From: an uncultured Myxococcales bacterium
GTDB taxonomy: Bacteria; Myxococcota_A; UBA9042; CAIXZC01
Assembly: GCA_903895725.1 (NCBI GenBank)
Contig: CAITUV010000005.1
Location: 79,365 to 143,364, forward strand
Direction: 5' to 3'
DNA length: 64,000 nucleotides
Below the pieces are notes generated by a model. The model was not told the DNA's origin. It saw only the letters and a list, made by a program, of their open reading frames with translations, and did not search any database. Numbering within the stretch: the stretch's first letter is position 1; every line of letters starts with the position of its first letter. The position numbers and the translations under genes were made by a program. Shown here one piece after another: positions 26,110-36,400 of this stretch.

Positions 26110-28241
26110 ACTTTGCGTTGTCGATCTTCCTGGGTGCGTTCCTCCTGTTCCAGGTGCAGCCGCTCATCGGAAAGTACATCCTCCCCTGGTTCGGGGGCAC
26201 TCCTGCAGTCTGGTCGACCTGCATGCTGTTCTTCCAGACGTTGCTCCTGGGGGGCTACGCCTACGCTCACGCTACGGCGACGATGCTCAAGCCGAGGAAG
26301 CAAGTGATCGTCCACCTTTCGCTCCTGGCCGTTGCCCTCTCGCTGATGGCGTGGCAGTGGCTTTCGTGGGGCGGTCCTCTCCTGCCCGATTCCTCCTTCA
26401 AGCCGATCGACAGTTCCATGCCGGCCTGGCGGGTGCTGAGCGTGCTGGGGCTTTCCGTTGGTCTTCCCTATCTCATCCTCTCGGCTACCGGCTCTCTGGT
26501 CCAGTCCTGGTTCGCCCGGGCCAACCCGGACAAGTCGCCGTATCGATTGTATGTCCTGTCCAACGCAGGCTCTCTGCTCGCCCTGATTTCGTATCCCTTC
26601 CTGTTCGAGCCGGCTCTCCAGCTCTCCACCCAGGCGGCGGCCTGGAGTCTCTCCTACGCCCTTTTCTTCGCAGCAATGCTGTGGTGTGGCATCGCAGTAT
26701 GGCGCTCCCCCTCCCCGAAATCGGCATCGCCATCGCAATCGCCATCGCCATCGCAATCGGCATCGCCATCGCAATCGGCATCGCCATCGCCCCGCTTCCT
26801 CCACCCCCTTCTCTGGTTCGGGCTGGCCGCGTGCGGCTCTTCCCTACTGCTTGCCGTGACCAACCAGATCTGCCAGGAAGTGGCCGTGATTCCATTCCTG
26901 TGGGTTCTTCCCCTCACGATCTACCTGCTCTCGTTCATCATCGTGTTTGCTGGGGATCGCTGGTACTCGAGGCGTTTCTGGGGCGTCGCTTTTCTCGTGG
27001 CCACCATCTGCGCCGTGATTGCGCTGTTCTCCGGGTTCACGGTGAACATCATCCTCCAGGTGGCCGTGTACTCGGCCCTGCTGTTCAGCGGGTGCATGGT
27101 CTGCCACGGCGAGATGGTTCGGCTCAAGCCGGGGCCGGAGCGGCTGACCGCGTTCTACCTGCTGATGTCCGCGGGCGGGGCCGCAGGCGGGATGTTCGTG
27201 AGCCTCGGAGCCCCGTTCCTTTTCGTGGGACTGTGGGAGCTCCACGTCAGCGTGTGGATGGCCTGGCTGCTCTTCCTGGCTGTGCTGTCGGTGGAGAAGT
27301 CGTCCTGGCTCAACGAGTCCGGTATTGCCGCTCTTCGCAAGGTGATGGCCGCTCTCCTGGTCGTGCTGGCGGGGGTGTTGTACTGGCACGTGCGGGACGA
27401 GACCTCCGGCGTGCTGGCGGCATCCCGCAACTTCTACGGGACGTTGCGGGTCCGCCAGATGCGGTGGGATGAGCCCCAGCACGCAGCCTACAAGCTGTCC
27501 CACGGCGCCATTGTCCACGGGTTCCAGTACGCCTCACCGGCAAGGAAGCAGGAGCCGGCATCGTACTATGCGCCGGGAAGCGGCATTGCGCTGACCATCC
27601 GGCAGATGCGGGAGTACCGGAAGGCGAAGTTCGGGGACGGGAGCCTCCGGATGGCGGTCTTCGGGCTCGGGGTGGGAACGCTGGCAGCGTTCGGCGAGCC
27701 GGGCGACTACATCCGCTTCTACGAGATCAACCCCGACGTCACGCTCCTCTCCACCGCGGACAACCCGTACTTCACCTATCTTCGAGGCACACCCGCCCGG
27801 TGGGACGTGATCGAGGGCGATGCCCGCATCGCCATGGAGCACGAGCTTGCCCGCGGCGAGCTCCAGCAGATGGACATCATCGCCATGGATGCCTTCTCCA
27901 GCGACTCGATTCCGATCCACCTGATCACCCGGGAAGCACTCGAGCTCTACCGTCACCACCTGAGGCCGGGCGGCGTGATGGCAATCCATATCTCGAACCG
28001 GCACCTCGACTTGAGGCCGGTCATCCGGCACCTGGCCGAGAGCCTCGACCTGGGGTGGATGATCATCCCCTGCGAAGGGGACGGGGAGGGCTTCTGGAGC
28101 AGCACCTGGTCGGTCGTCACCGACAACCGGGAGTTCCTCGACATGCCTCCCATGAAGGAAGCCGCGACCGATGTCGAGATCGGGCTGTCGAGCCAGGTCT
28201 GGACTGACGATTTCTCCAATCTTTTCGAGACGTTGGACTAG
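26103..28241 (+). CDS. Polytopic membrane protein fused to spermidine-synthase-like domain
   Basis: 712 residues. N-terminal 200 residues hold about six membrane spans (MLNFALSIFLGAFLLFQVQP is the usual start of fused MFS/spermidine-synthase-like proteins). A Ser/Pro/Gln/Ala linker (residues about 203-229) is encoded by a hexanucleotide satellite. More membrane spans follow to about 450, then a Rossmann domain with VFGLGVGTLAAFG (about 520), FYEINPDV (about 540) and MDAFSSDSIPIHL (about 595), the spermidine-synthase family signature. Whether it makes polyamines or methylates something is unknown; this fused group is mostly uncharacterised. Overlaps the rsuA-type gene. Confidence 0.85.
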   Translation: MLNFALSIFLGAFLLFQVQPLIGKYILPWFGGTPAVWSTCMLFFQTLLLGGYAYAHATATMLKPRKQVIVHLSLLAVALSLMAWQWLSWGGPLLPDSSFKPIDSSMPAWRVLSVLGLSVGLPYLILSATGSLVQSWFARANPDKSPYRLYVLSNAGSLLALISYPFLFEPALQLSTQAAAWSLSYALFFAAMLWCGIAVWRSPSPKSASPSQSPSPSQSASPSQSASPSPRFLHPLLWFGLAACGSSLLLAVTNQICQEVAVIPFLWVLPLTIYLLSFIIVFAGDRWYSRRFWGVAFLVATICAVIALFSGFTVNIILQVAVYSALLFSGCMVCHGEMVRLKPGPERLTAFYLLMSAGGAAGGMFVSLGAPFLFVGLWELHVSVWMAWLLFLAVLSVEKSSWLNESGIAALRKVMAALLVVLAGVLYWHVRDETSGVLAASRNFYGTLRVRQMRWDEPQHAAYKLSHGAIVHGFQYASPARKQEPASYYAPGSGIALTIRQMREYRKAKFGDGSLRMAVFGLGVGTLAAFGEPGDYIRFYEINPDVTLLSTADNPYFTYLRGTPARWDVIEGDARIAMEHELARGELQQMDIIAMDAFSSDSIPIHLITREALELYRHHLRPGGVMAIHISNRHLDLRPVIRHLAESLDLGWMIIPCEGDGEGFWSSTWSVVTDNREFLDMPPMKEAATDVEIGLSSQVWTDDFSNLFETLD
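26719..26793. repeat. Hexanucleotide satellite inside a coding linker
   Basis: About 11 units of ATCGCA/ATCGGC/ATCGCC (6-bp period) in frame, giving alternating Ser-Pro and Ser-Gln/Ser-Ala dipeptides between two membrane domains. The same motif recurs outside genes at 56600-56672. Confidence 0.85.
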
Positions 28242-28274
28242 GCGACTCAGCCCTTCCGGGCGACTCAGCCCTTC
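28241..28274. repeat. 16-bp direct duplication across two convergent stops
   Basis: GGCGACTCAGCCCTTC at 28241-28256 and 28259-28274. It begins at the last stop-codon base of the 26103 gene and covers the stop of the convergent VWA gene, whose stop TGA may have been copied from the other unit. Confidence 0.7.
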
Positions 28275-31036
28275 TTCTTTCGCTTGAGCGCGAGCCGGAA
28301 GCCCAGGCCGGCAAGGACGAACGCCAGGACGACGACCGCTCCGACGACCGGCCAGCCACCGACCGAATCGGCCAGGCGGGAGACCAGGCCCCAGCCGGTC
28401 TCGCGAGGCGGATAGACCGCAAACCGATAGGCCTTCTGCGCCGAGGAATCCTGAGGAAGGAGGACGCTTCGGACCTTATCTCGCCCGGAGATCACGAACT
28501 GGAGCGTGTACTCGCCGGAAGCCGGGGGCTCGAAGCGAAGGCCGAACACCGGCCCGTCACGCTCCATGGGGACCGTGGTCTCCCCGGATTCCCACACCAG
28601 CACCGCATTGACGGCCGTCTGCTCCGACAGCTCGTATCCCCGCCGGCTGACCGACGGGAAGACAGCGGCAACGACCATGCTGCCCAGCTCGTACTCGGTC
28701 CGCAGACCGTCGACCCGCATGGAGACCGACGGCAGCTCCGGAACCTGGAACTCGAACGGGCCGGCATGAAGCTCGGGGAACACCCGCCCGGTCCCCTTTT
28801 CCTGGGCGTTGAGGCGGAACTTCAGGCTCATCGGGCCGCTGCCCGAGGCCACCAGTCTCAGCTCGAACTGGTCGGCAGTCTCGAGCAGCGGGACCGTGAG
28901 ATCCTCTCCCTGTCCGGTCATCACAGCCTCGGCGCGGGCCTTCTCGAGGAGCGCAACCGCCGGCTTTCCGGAGATGACCGGGATGAAGTTGGCCGTGATG
29001 GATTCGCCGTACTCGTACTTGTTCTTGAGCCCCTCGATACGGACGGTCAGCTCCGGCAGCGGCGGGAGCGGCGGAGGACCGACCTGGAACTTGAAATCAC
29101 CCACTTTGACCGCGGGAAGGAGTCTGCCGTCCCGGGCCCAGCGGGGCCGGATCTCCACGGCCAGGATATGGCTCCCCTGTGGCGTGGCCGAAAGCTCGAA
29201 GAGGTACTTCCCGTCCGCCGCCTGAGGCTCGAGTCGGCTCTTCCCTGCCGGCCCCGTGTCCGTCACGAACCAGCCGATCTCCGGGCTCAGTACTTCGTCC
29301 CTCTGGGCCTTGAGGACCGACACGATGGCTTCGGCCCGGATGCTCTCTCCCTCCGCATAGGTTTCCCTCAGCCCTTCGATGGTCACCAGGGGCCTCGGGA
29401 GGACTTCAATCCGGATGGGAGCGAGTCGGCGGGCTGCCAGCCTTGCTCCCGATTCCGCGTGACCGGCCGACAGGGACAGCTCCACCGTGTAGGGGCCGAT
29501 CCGGTCCGCCACGCTGTCGAGCAGAAACCCGTCGCCTTGACGGGCCAGAGGCACGAGCGCTCCGGTCTCGAGGATGCGGGCCTCGACGGTCAGGTCGTCT
29601 GTCAGGCTGGCCGGCACGAGCGGAGGCATGGCAACCACCCGCACCGGGAGCCCGAGCGAGTTCCCCTCCCAGGTGACCTGGTCATAATCGCCGGCCTGGA
29701 GCTCGATGCGGCTACGGCCAACGAGGTAGACGGCGGAAGCCCCTCCGCCTGCCGCCACCGTGCACCGCCACACGCCGAGCCCGGCAGGAGCCTGGCCGGC
29801 GGTCGAAGAACCCACGGCGGTGGGAGCTGAAGGTGCGGGAGTCGCAGCGGCAGCAGTCGCCGGTGCGGGATCGGTGGGGGCGTGGGCCAGGGCGGCGGTC
29901 CCGGCCGCAGCCTCGGCCGTCGGCGTGGCTACGGCAGGAGTCCCGGAAGCTGCAGCCTCGGCCGTCGGCGTGGCTACGGCAGGAGTCCCGGAAGCTGCGG
30001 CCTCGGCCGGCGCCGGGGTAGCGGCCGCAGGTGCCGCAGAACCCTCAGCCGGAGGCGGCGTGGCCGAACCGGCATCGCCGGCGGGCGCAGCCTTCAGCGC
30101 CACGAGTGCGGCGACCCCGGGGACGGGCCTTGGCTCGTACCCCGGCAGCGTGAAGATCGCCATCCCCGGAACCGGGCTCTGCAATGCGGCCTTCTTTCCG
30201 TCCGGCCCGACGAGAGTCGCCCTGGCGTTGCCCACGAGGAGGATTCTGGGGGCATCGAGCCACGGATCCACGAGGAAGTCTGCGGTGGCATCGGCTAGGC
30301 CATCGGAGGTCAGCACGGTCGCCACAAGGGCCTCGGTCAGCACGGTTGCGATCTCGAGCATGCTGCCCGGAAGCTGGAGAGCGGACTCCAGCAGGAAGCG
30401 ATGCGGTCTCTCCCGGGACAGGGCGGTGCCGTCGGCCAGCTCGGCAAGCAGCTCGCCGTCGGCTGAGGTACCGAGCCCCACGGCGAACACCTCGACCCCC
30501 TGGGTCTTCATTCGGGGAAGCAGGTCGGTGCGGAGCCAGTCGCGCAGGAAGCCGGCAGCATCCCCCCCCGGCGGTACCCCGACCACCCTGGCCGGATCCG
30601 GCAGGAGCGGCGATGCCGTCAGCAGCACGATGACCCGCTTCCGGTCGCTCCCGCTTTCGAGGAAGAGAGTCATGGCCGTCTCGAGCCCTGCGACGATGTC
30701 GGCATGCGGCCCGCGGCTGCGCACCGAGCGCACAATTCCCTTGAGCTTGGCGATGTCGTCCGCCGGTGCCAGCGGCATGGCAAGCTCGCCGGCTCTGCCT
30801 GCAACCACGACGCCGATCCGATCGTCGGGAGACAGGGTCGCGGCCATGGCGAGGACCGCCGCTCGCCAGATGCCGTCCGGATCGGCCGCCTTCATCCCCG
30901 CGGACCCGTCCACCACCAGCACGACATCCGCCGGTGAGGCGGGTACCATCGAGATCGGCCGCTCCTCGCCAGCGGCAGAAGTGATACCGGCAACAACAAC
31001 ACAAAGCAGGCAGAATCCGGCCGCGATGCGACGCAT
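28265..31036 (-). CDS. VWA-domain membrane-anchored surface protein
   Basis: 923 residues, ATG read from 31036, GGAGGGG upstream. Sec signal peptide (to about residue 22) with no lipobox. The von Willebrand A domain (about 37-200) has the MIDAS core DVVLVVDGSAGM. An Ala/Thr/Pro linker (about 335-415) includes a 15-residue tandem repeat (EAAASGTPAVATPTA, twice and a part). Three beta-sandwich-like repeats follow, each opening with [VS][TM]R[IV][ED]GL.[NT][KE]YE.G (about residues 550, 660, 770). It ends in one membrane helix and LKRKKKG, so it is a type I inner-membrane protein facing the periplasm. Metal-dependent ligand binding likely; partner unknown. Confidence 0.85.
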   Translation of the reverse strand: MRRIAAGFCLLCVVVAGITSAAGEERPISMVPASPADVVLVVDGSAGMKAADPDGIWRAAVLAMAATLSPDDRIGVVVAGRAGELAMPLAPADDIAKLKGIVRSVRSRGPHADIVAGLETAMTLFLESGSDRKRVIVLLTASPLLPDPARVVGVPPGGDAAGFLRDWLRTDLLPRMKTQGVEVFAVGLGTSADGELLAELADGTALSRERPHRFLLESALQLPGSMLEIATVLTEALVATVLTSDGLADATADFLVDPWLDAPRILLVGNARATLVGPDGKKAALQSPVPGMAIFTLPGYEPRPVPGVAALVALKAAPAGDAGSATPPPAEGSAAPAAATPAPAEAAASGTPAVATPTAEAAASGTPAVATPTAEAAAGTAALAHAPTDPAPATAAAATPAPSAPTAVGSSTAGQAPAGLGVWRCTVAAGGGASAVYLVGRSRIELQAGDYDQVTWEGNSLGLPVRVVAMPPLVPASLTDDLTVEARILETGALVPLARQGDGFLLDSVADRIGPYTVELSLSAGHAESGARLAARRLAPIRIEVLPRPLVTIEGLRETYAEGESIRAEAIVSVLKAQRDEVLSPEIGWFVTDTGPAGKSRLEPQAADGKYLFELSATPQGSHILAVEIRPRWARDGRLLPAVKVGDFKFQVGPPPLPPLPELTVRIEGLKNKYEYGESITANFIPVISGKPAVALLEKARAEAVMTGQGEDLTVPLLETADQFELRLVASGSGPMSLKFRLNAQEKGTGRVFPELHAGPFEFQVPELPSVSMRVDGLRTEYELGSMVVAAVFPSVSRRGYELSEQTAVNAVLVWESGETTVPMERDGPVFGLRFEPPASGEYTLQFVISGRDKVRSVLLPQDSSAQKAYRFAVYPPRETGWGLVSRLADSVGGWPVVGAVVVLAFVLAGLGFRLALKRKKKG

Positions 31037-31061
31037 GATCCCCTCCGTCTCGCTCTGCCGC

Positions 31062-31091
31062 CTTCTATCACGGAGCGCCAAATCCCGTCAA
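31062..31091 (-). promoter_or_regulatory. Predicted promoter of the VWA gene
   Basis: Minus strand: -35 TTGACG (31086-31091), then ATAGAA (31063-31068, spacer 17) or TAGAAG (31062-31067, spacer 18). About 26 bp from the start codon. Confidence 0.5.
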
Positions 31092-31168
31092 TGCCCGGAC
31101 CGGCTGAGATTCTGTACATAGGGGGGAGCGCGTTGTACACTCGTCCGGTCGGGGGGGCGGAGCGGCCG

Positions 31169-32458
31169 ATGGGCGGCTGCCTCCGGCGCTCGTGCAAGGC
31201 CGGATACCCGCGTCCCGGCCGGTGGTGGCCCGTGCACTTCTTCGAGCATCTGGAACGACCCGACTTGCCTCGGATCGAGCATTCCCTTGTCCGCCGAGCT
31301 ACGGGGTTCGTGGACCGACTTCTCGGCGGCTACGTGAGCCTGTTCAACGAGCGCTTGAAGCCCATGAAGCCGGTCGCACTGGTCAACGGCATGGCCGCGT
31401 ACGACCTGACCCAGCCTCCCATGGGGAGCGAGCCGGGGGGAAGAGTGCTCCGCAACGGCTTCGAGTACGTGGTGCTGAAGCGGGAACCCCGGCCCATCAA
31501 CATGGTGCTCATGGTCAACTCGGCCTGCAACATGGCCTGCGCCCACTGTTCGGCAAGGACCTATCTGAAGTCCGGGCGTCCCTCCCTGAGCTTCGAGGAG
31601 ATCCGGAGCGTCATCGACCAGTTCCTGGAGCTCGGGGGGGCTTCGTTCATCCTGTCGGGCGGTGAACCGACCCTGCATCCGAGGGTGCTCGACATCATCG
31701 ACCATGTCGACAAGTCCAAGAGCGTCGTTTCCATGTTCACCAACGGTAGCCGACTGTCCGAGATGGCGCAGGAGCTCAAGTCCGCAGGGCTCTTCGGCAC
31801 CCTGGTGAGCATCGATTCGGCCGACGAGGCGCATCATGACCGGCTTCGCGGCTTTGACGGTGCCTATCGCAAGGCGGTTTCCGGGATCGAGAGGCTGCTG
31901 GCCGAAGGGATGCTGGCCGGGATCAGCACCTACGTGAGCCGGAAGGGGCTTGTCGGCGGCGCGTTCGAGAGCATCGTCGAGATGGGGACCCGAATGGGCG
32001 TTCACCAGCTGTTCGTGTTCGACGCGGTCCCCACCGGGGCCCTGATCGACAAGAAGGACGTGGTGCTCGGCCCGGACGGGCGAGTGCGGCTTCGCGAGCT
32101 GATCAAGGCACAGAACGCCAACCCCGTCGGCCCGGCGGTCATGGGGCAGTCGTGGGTCAACTCTTGCGAGGGGTTCGGCTGTTTCGCCGGATTCTACCAG
32201 ATCTATGTGAACGCTGCCGGCGACGTGATGCCGTGCGATTTCACTCCAATCACCTTCGGGAATGTCAGAGAAGAGCCTCTGGAGGTCATCTGGAAGCGGA
32301 TCCGGCAGAGCGGCGACTGGGGGAAGCGGTTTCACGAGTGCCGGATGCAGGATCCGGAATTCCGCCGAAGGACCGTCGAGCTGTTGCCGCCGGGGAGCGA
32401 GCTGCCGGTCCCGTACGAGACCATCCTTCAGCTCCGCCGAGAGAAGCTGGGAGAATGA
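31169..32458 (+). CDS. Radical SAM protein with SPASM-like auxiliary cysteines
   Basis: 429 residues from the ATG at 31169 (GGGGGGGCGGAG upstream); an ATG at 31091 is also in frame but lies among divergent promoter elements. The radical SAM core has CNMACAHC (Cys120, 124, 127), ILSGGEPTLHP and FTNGSRLSEM. The C-terminal part holds further Cys (NSCEGFGCFAGF, DVMPCDFTPITFGN, FHECRM) like a SPASM domain with an extra Fe-S cluster. SPASM enzymes mature peptides or modify cofactors; no precursor peptide was found. The N-terminal 110 residues are an unrecognised extension. Overlaps the hydrolase gene by four bases (ATGA). Confidence 0.86.
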   Translation: MGGCLRRSCKAGYPRPGRWWPVHFFEHLERPDLPRIEHSLVRRATGFVDRLLGGYVSLFNERLKPMKPVALVNGMAAYDLTQPPMGSEPGGRVLRNGFEYVVLKREPRPINMVLMVNSACNMACAHCSARTYLKSGRPSLSFEEIRSVIDQFLELGGASFILSGGEPTLHPRVLDIIDHVDKSKSVVSMFTNGSRLSEMAQELKSAGLFGTLVSIDSADEAHHDRLRGFDGAYRKAVSGIERLLAEGMLAGISTYVSRKGLVGGAFESIVEMGTRMGVHQLFVFDAVPTGALIDKKDVVLGPDGRVRLRELIKAQNANPVGPAVMGQSWVNSCEGFGCFAGFYQIYVNAAGDVMPCDFTPITFGNVREEPLEVIWKRIRQSGDWGKRFHECRMQDPEFRRRTVELLPPGSELPVPYETILQLRREKLGE

Positions 32459-33330
32459 CCGGCATGTTCGGGGTAGGCATCGACCGAAGGCCTCCGGCGC
32501 CCGGGAGATTCGTCAAGACGGGAGACCTGTCCTGGCACGTGGAGGAGGACGGTATCGGCGACCCGGTGCTTCTCCTGTTCCACGGCTATCTCGGGAGCAC
32601 GGCGGTCTGGTACCGCGCCATGCCGCTCCTGGCCCCGCGTCTGCGGGTGGTCGCAGTGGACCTTCCCGGGGCCGGCTACTCCGACCGGCCGGCCGATGCG
32701 CCGTATGACCTCCAATGGCTTGCCTCACTGGTCCCCGGTCTGCTCGATGCGCTTGGAATCGAGTCCTGCCTGCTCGGAGGCCATTCACTCGGCGGGGCGG
32801 TCGCGTTGCGGGCCGCTGCCCGGAATCCGGAGCGGTGCAGGGGGCTCGTCCTGGTGGCCCCTCTGGCCTACTGCCAGAAGCCTCCGCCGGGGCTTAGATT
32901 CGCCAAGAAGCATCCAGCGATCGCCGGCCGGTTTTTCGCCAGTCCCATCGGCAGGGCCGTGATCCCCCGCCTCGTCCGCAGGGCTGCTTTCGCGTCCAGG
33001 GAAGCCCGGGTGGCTGTCAACGTGCGGCGTCTCCTGGACCACCTCGATGCCCCGGGCGGCTGGAGCGCGGCCACCCGCATGGGGCTTGCGGCCGGCGACT
33101 CCGCCCCGACTGCGGAGACGTTGAGGACCATTTCCTGCCCCGCTCTCGTGGTGTGGGGGCGGGAGGACGTCGTGCATGCCTCATCACTCGCCCGCAGGAT
33201 CGCAGACGACCTCGGGGCCGGCGCAAGGATTGCCGTCGTGCCGCACGCTTCTCACAACTGCCACGAAGAGGCCCCGGAGCTCTTTGCGCGGGAAACGCTC
33301 GCCTGGCTGGATGATCATTTCCCCCGTTGA
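32455..33330 (+). CDS. Alpha/beta-hydrolase fold enzyme
   Basis: 291 residues, ATG overlapping the radical SAM stop. Oxyanion motif HGYLGS, nucleophile elbow GHSLGG (Ser111), acid WGREDVV and the catalytic His in PHASHNCHEEAPE give a full triad. Cytoplasmic, no signal. Substrate cannot be told; resemblance is to the lipase/esterase/C-C hydrolase group. Coupling to the radical SAM gene suggests a joint pathway. Lid region (about 140-205) is Arg-rich (IPRLVRRAAFASREAR). Confidence 0.83.
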   Translation: MTGMFGVGIDRRPPAPGRFVKTGDLSWHVEEDGIGDPVLLLFHGYLGSTAVWYRAMPLLAPRLRVVAVDLPGAGYSDRPADAPYDLQWLASLVPGLLDALGIESCLLGGHSLGGAVALRAAARNPERCRGLVLVAPLAYCQKPPPGLRFAKKHPAIAGRFFASPIGRAVIPRLVRRAAFASREARVAVNVRRLLDHLDAPGGWSAATRMGLAAGDSAPTAETLRTISCPALVVWGREDVVHASSLARRIADDLGAGARIAVVPHASHNCHEEAPELFARETLAWLDDHFPR

Positions 33331-33406
33331 GGTCGGGCTTTCGGCCGGTCGCGCCCCACCTGATCCATCCGTCGCATGACGGACCGGGCCGAGGCTGTCG
33401 TTCCGC

Positions 33407-36400
33407 CTATTGCCCGGCCATGGCCGACGCCCATTCGGCATCGTTGAGCCACACGGAGTACACTCGGACCTCGTCGATGTAGGACTCGAACCCGGTCCAG
33501 TTGTCGATGCCGTATCCCCCGACCTGAGGGCAATACATCACGTTCGTGTCCGTGTAGGGTGCCTTGTTCGGATACGCAGGAATGTTGGATTCGCCGTTGC
33601 TGCCGTCGACCGCTCCGTCCACGAGGACCTGCACCTGGCCCGACTTGACCCGCACTCCGATGTGATGCCAGGTTCCGTCGTTGACGTTCTTGGAACCGCT
33701 GCAGTTGCGGTTGTCGTTGGAGACGTCCATGCCTCCCCAGAAGCGCACCTGTCCGCCGCCGCTCACGCTGAACGTGTACCCCTGCCGGTTGTTGCAGCAG
33801 CTTCCGAGCATGACGACCCCTCGTCCCCCCGACCCGCCTGTGATGCGCACCCAGGCCATGAACGAGTAAGACGTGGCCATGCTCAGGTCGGAGATGTCCC
33901 CTTCGATCTGGAGTCGATCCGAGGCCCCGCTTCCGGCCGGGGTCCTCATGGCAAAGGTTCCGTATTTCGCCGTGTTGGAGTATGCCGTGCCCCCCATGAA
34001 CTGGGCGGACGTGGCATTTCCCGCAGCCGCATGATCCAGCACCTTGCCGGCCCCCTCTTCGAACGAGTAGTAGAGCACCAGGTTCGGATTGGCAGGCACG
34101 CACGCGCCCGCCGCACACTTTCCGCCGGGGAACTGCGTGCACGGCGTTCCGTTCGGGACCGCGGTGTTCTTGCACCCCGTGGCCGGGTCACAGCTGTCCG
34201 TCGTGCACTCCTTGGCGTCGTCGCAGCTCACCGGCGTGCCGGAGCACTTGGTCAGGGAGCACTTGTCGTTGGTCGTACAGGCGCTCCCGTCGTTGCACCC
34301 CACCGTGTTGGCCGCATGCTGGCATCCTGCCCCCGGAAGGCACGATTCGTCGGTGCAGACGTTGCCGTCGTCGCAGTCCAGGGGCGTGGAATCCTGGCAC
34401 TTCCCCCCGAGGCACTTGTCGTTCAGCGTGCACAGATCGTCGTCATTGCACGCAGCCGTGTTGTCGGCATGCTTGCATCCTGTCGCCTTGTCACACGAAT
34501 CGTCGGTGCAGACGTTGGAATCGTTGCAGTCGAGCGGAGGCCCCGGCGAACATTCCCCCAGCTTGCAGGCGTCCCCCACGGTGCAGGCATTCGAATCGTC
34601 GCACGCGGTCGTGTTGACCGCATAGACGCACCCCACCGTCGGGTCGCAGGAATCGTCCGTGCAGAGGTTGAAGTCATTGCACTTGAGCTGCCCTCCCGAT
34701 ACGCACTTGCCCCCCACGCACGAGTCCCCCAGGGTGCAGACGTTGCCGTCCTCGCACAGCCCGGATTTCGGTTTGTACGCGCACCCGATGAGCGGGTCGC
34801 AGGAATCGGTCGTGCACGAGTTGCCGTCGTCGCACTCGAGCATTCCGGATGGCTTGCAGCTTCCATTGACGCACGAGTCCCCCTCGGTGCAGGCGTTTCC
34901 GTCGTCGCACGCACCGGTTTTCGGCGTGTGCTGACACGTACCGGCAGGGCCGCACGAGTCTTTGGTGCACGGGTTGCCGTCGTCGCAGTCCTGGTAGGTC
35001 CCCGAAGAGCAAAGCCCCTGGTCGCACTTATCGCCCACGGTGCACGGATTTCCGTCGCTGCACGGGGCCTGGTTCAAGACGTAGGTGCACCCGGTCAGGC
35101 CGTTGCAGCCATCGTCGGTGCAGGGGTTTGCATCATCGCACGAGGCGATGCCGGTGCTCTTGCAGGTCCCGGCCTGGCACGAGTCGCCCGTGGTGCAGGC
35201 GTTCCCGTCGCTGCACTTGCCCGAGTTCGGCGTGAAGGAACAAATCCCGTTGGCCGTGCACGCGTCGTCCGTGCACGGATTGTCATCATTGCACAGCACG
35301 GCGGTCCCGGGCTGGCACTTGCCATCCGCACAGGCATCATTCACGGTGCACGGGTTGCCGTCCGAGCAGGCACCATTGAAGGGGTTGTGCGTGCACCCGG
35401 CGGAGGGGAGGCAGGCATCGGCGGTGCAGACGTTGGTGTCGTCGCAGTCGATGGCCGGTCCAGGGTTGCACCAACCGTCGCCGCATGTGTCGTTCTGGGT
35501 GCACAGGTTGGCATCGTCGCACGGTGCCTGGTTCGGCTCGTGGGTGCAGCCGGTCTTCGAGTTGCACGTGTCTGTGGTGCACACGTTGCCGTCATCGCAG
35601 CCAACCGGCTTCCCCGCCGTACAGCTTCCGCCCGAGCAGAAGTCTCCCTGCGTGCACGTGTCCCCGTCGCTACACGGCATGGCATTGGGCGAATGGATGC
35701 ACCCCTGGTCCGGCGCGCAGCCGTCGTCGGTACACGAGTTGCCGTCGTTGCAGTTCACCTCTTTGCCCGGCGAGCATGTCCCCTTCGTGCAGGAATCCGA
35801 GGCGGTGCAGAGGTTTCCCTCCTCGCAGGGGAAGCCCTCGTTGGCCGCCGCCACGCCGCACAGGCCCGTTTCCGGGGCGCAGGTCGCCAACTGGCACACC
35901 GCATCCGGCCCTTTGGGAGCCGGACACTGGATGACCGATTCCTCCTTCACACGACACTGGAACGGGATCTCCGACAGGTCGCAGAACAGGGTCCCGTTGC
36001 ACAGGTCCCCGTCTTCGAGCGGCCCGCAGTCAGCATCCGAAGCGCAGTCGCAGTTGACCGAATAGCCGTGGCATTCCTTGTCCTTGCACGTGTCGCCCAC
36101 GGTGCACGGATCCTGGTCATCGCACGTGGCCGAGTTGGCTGAGAACAGGCATCCCCCCTTCCCGTCGCACAGGTCGTCGGTGCAGGGGTTAGAGTCGTCG
36201 CACAGCACGGGGCTTCCCGTGCAGACGCCGTCCTTGCACACATCCGCAGCCGTGCATGGGTTGCCGTCCTTGCACTCCACTTCGGTGAGCGCAAGATGCT
36301 CACACCCGGCCTCTCCCATGCACTTGTCATCGGTGCAGTCGTTGGCGTCGTCGCACAGCGGAACCGACTTGCCGTCCACCGTCGTGGGCTCGTCCGTCTC

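Noticed and set aside
31091..31168. Longer N-terminus for the radical SAM protein
   Set aside because: The extension lies over the divergent promoter and the better ribosome site is before 31169.
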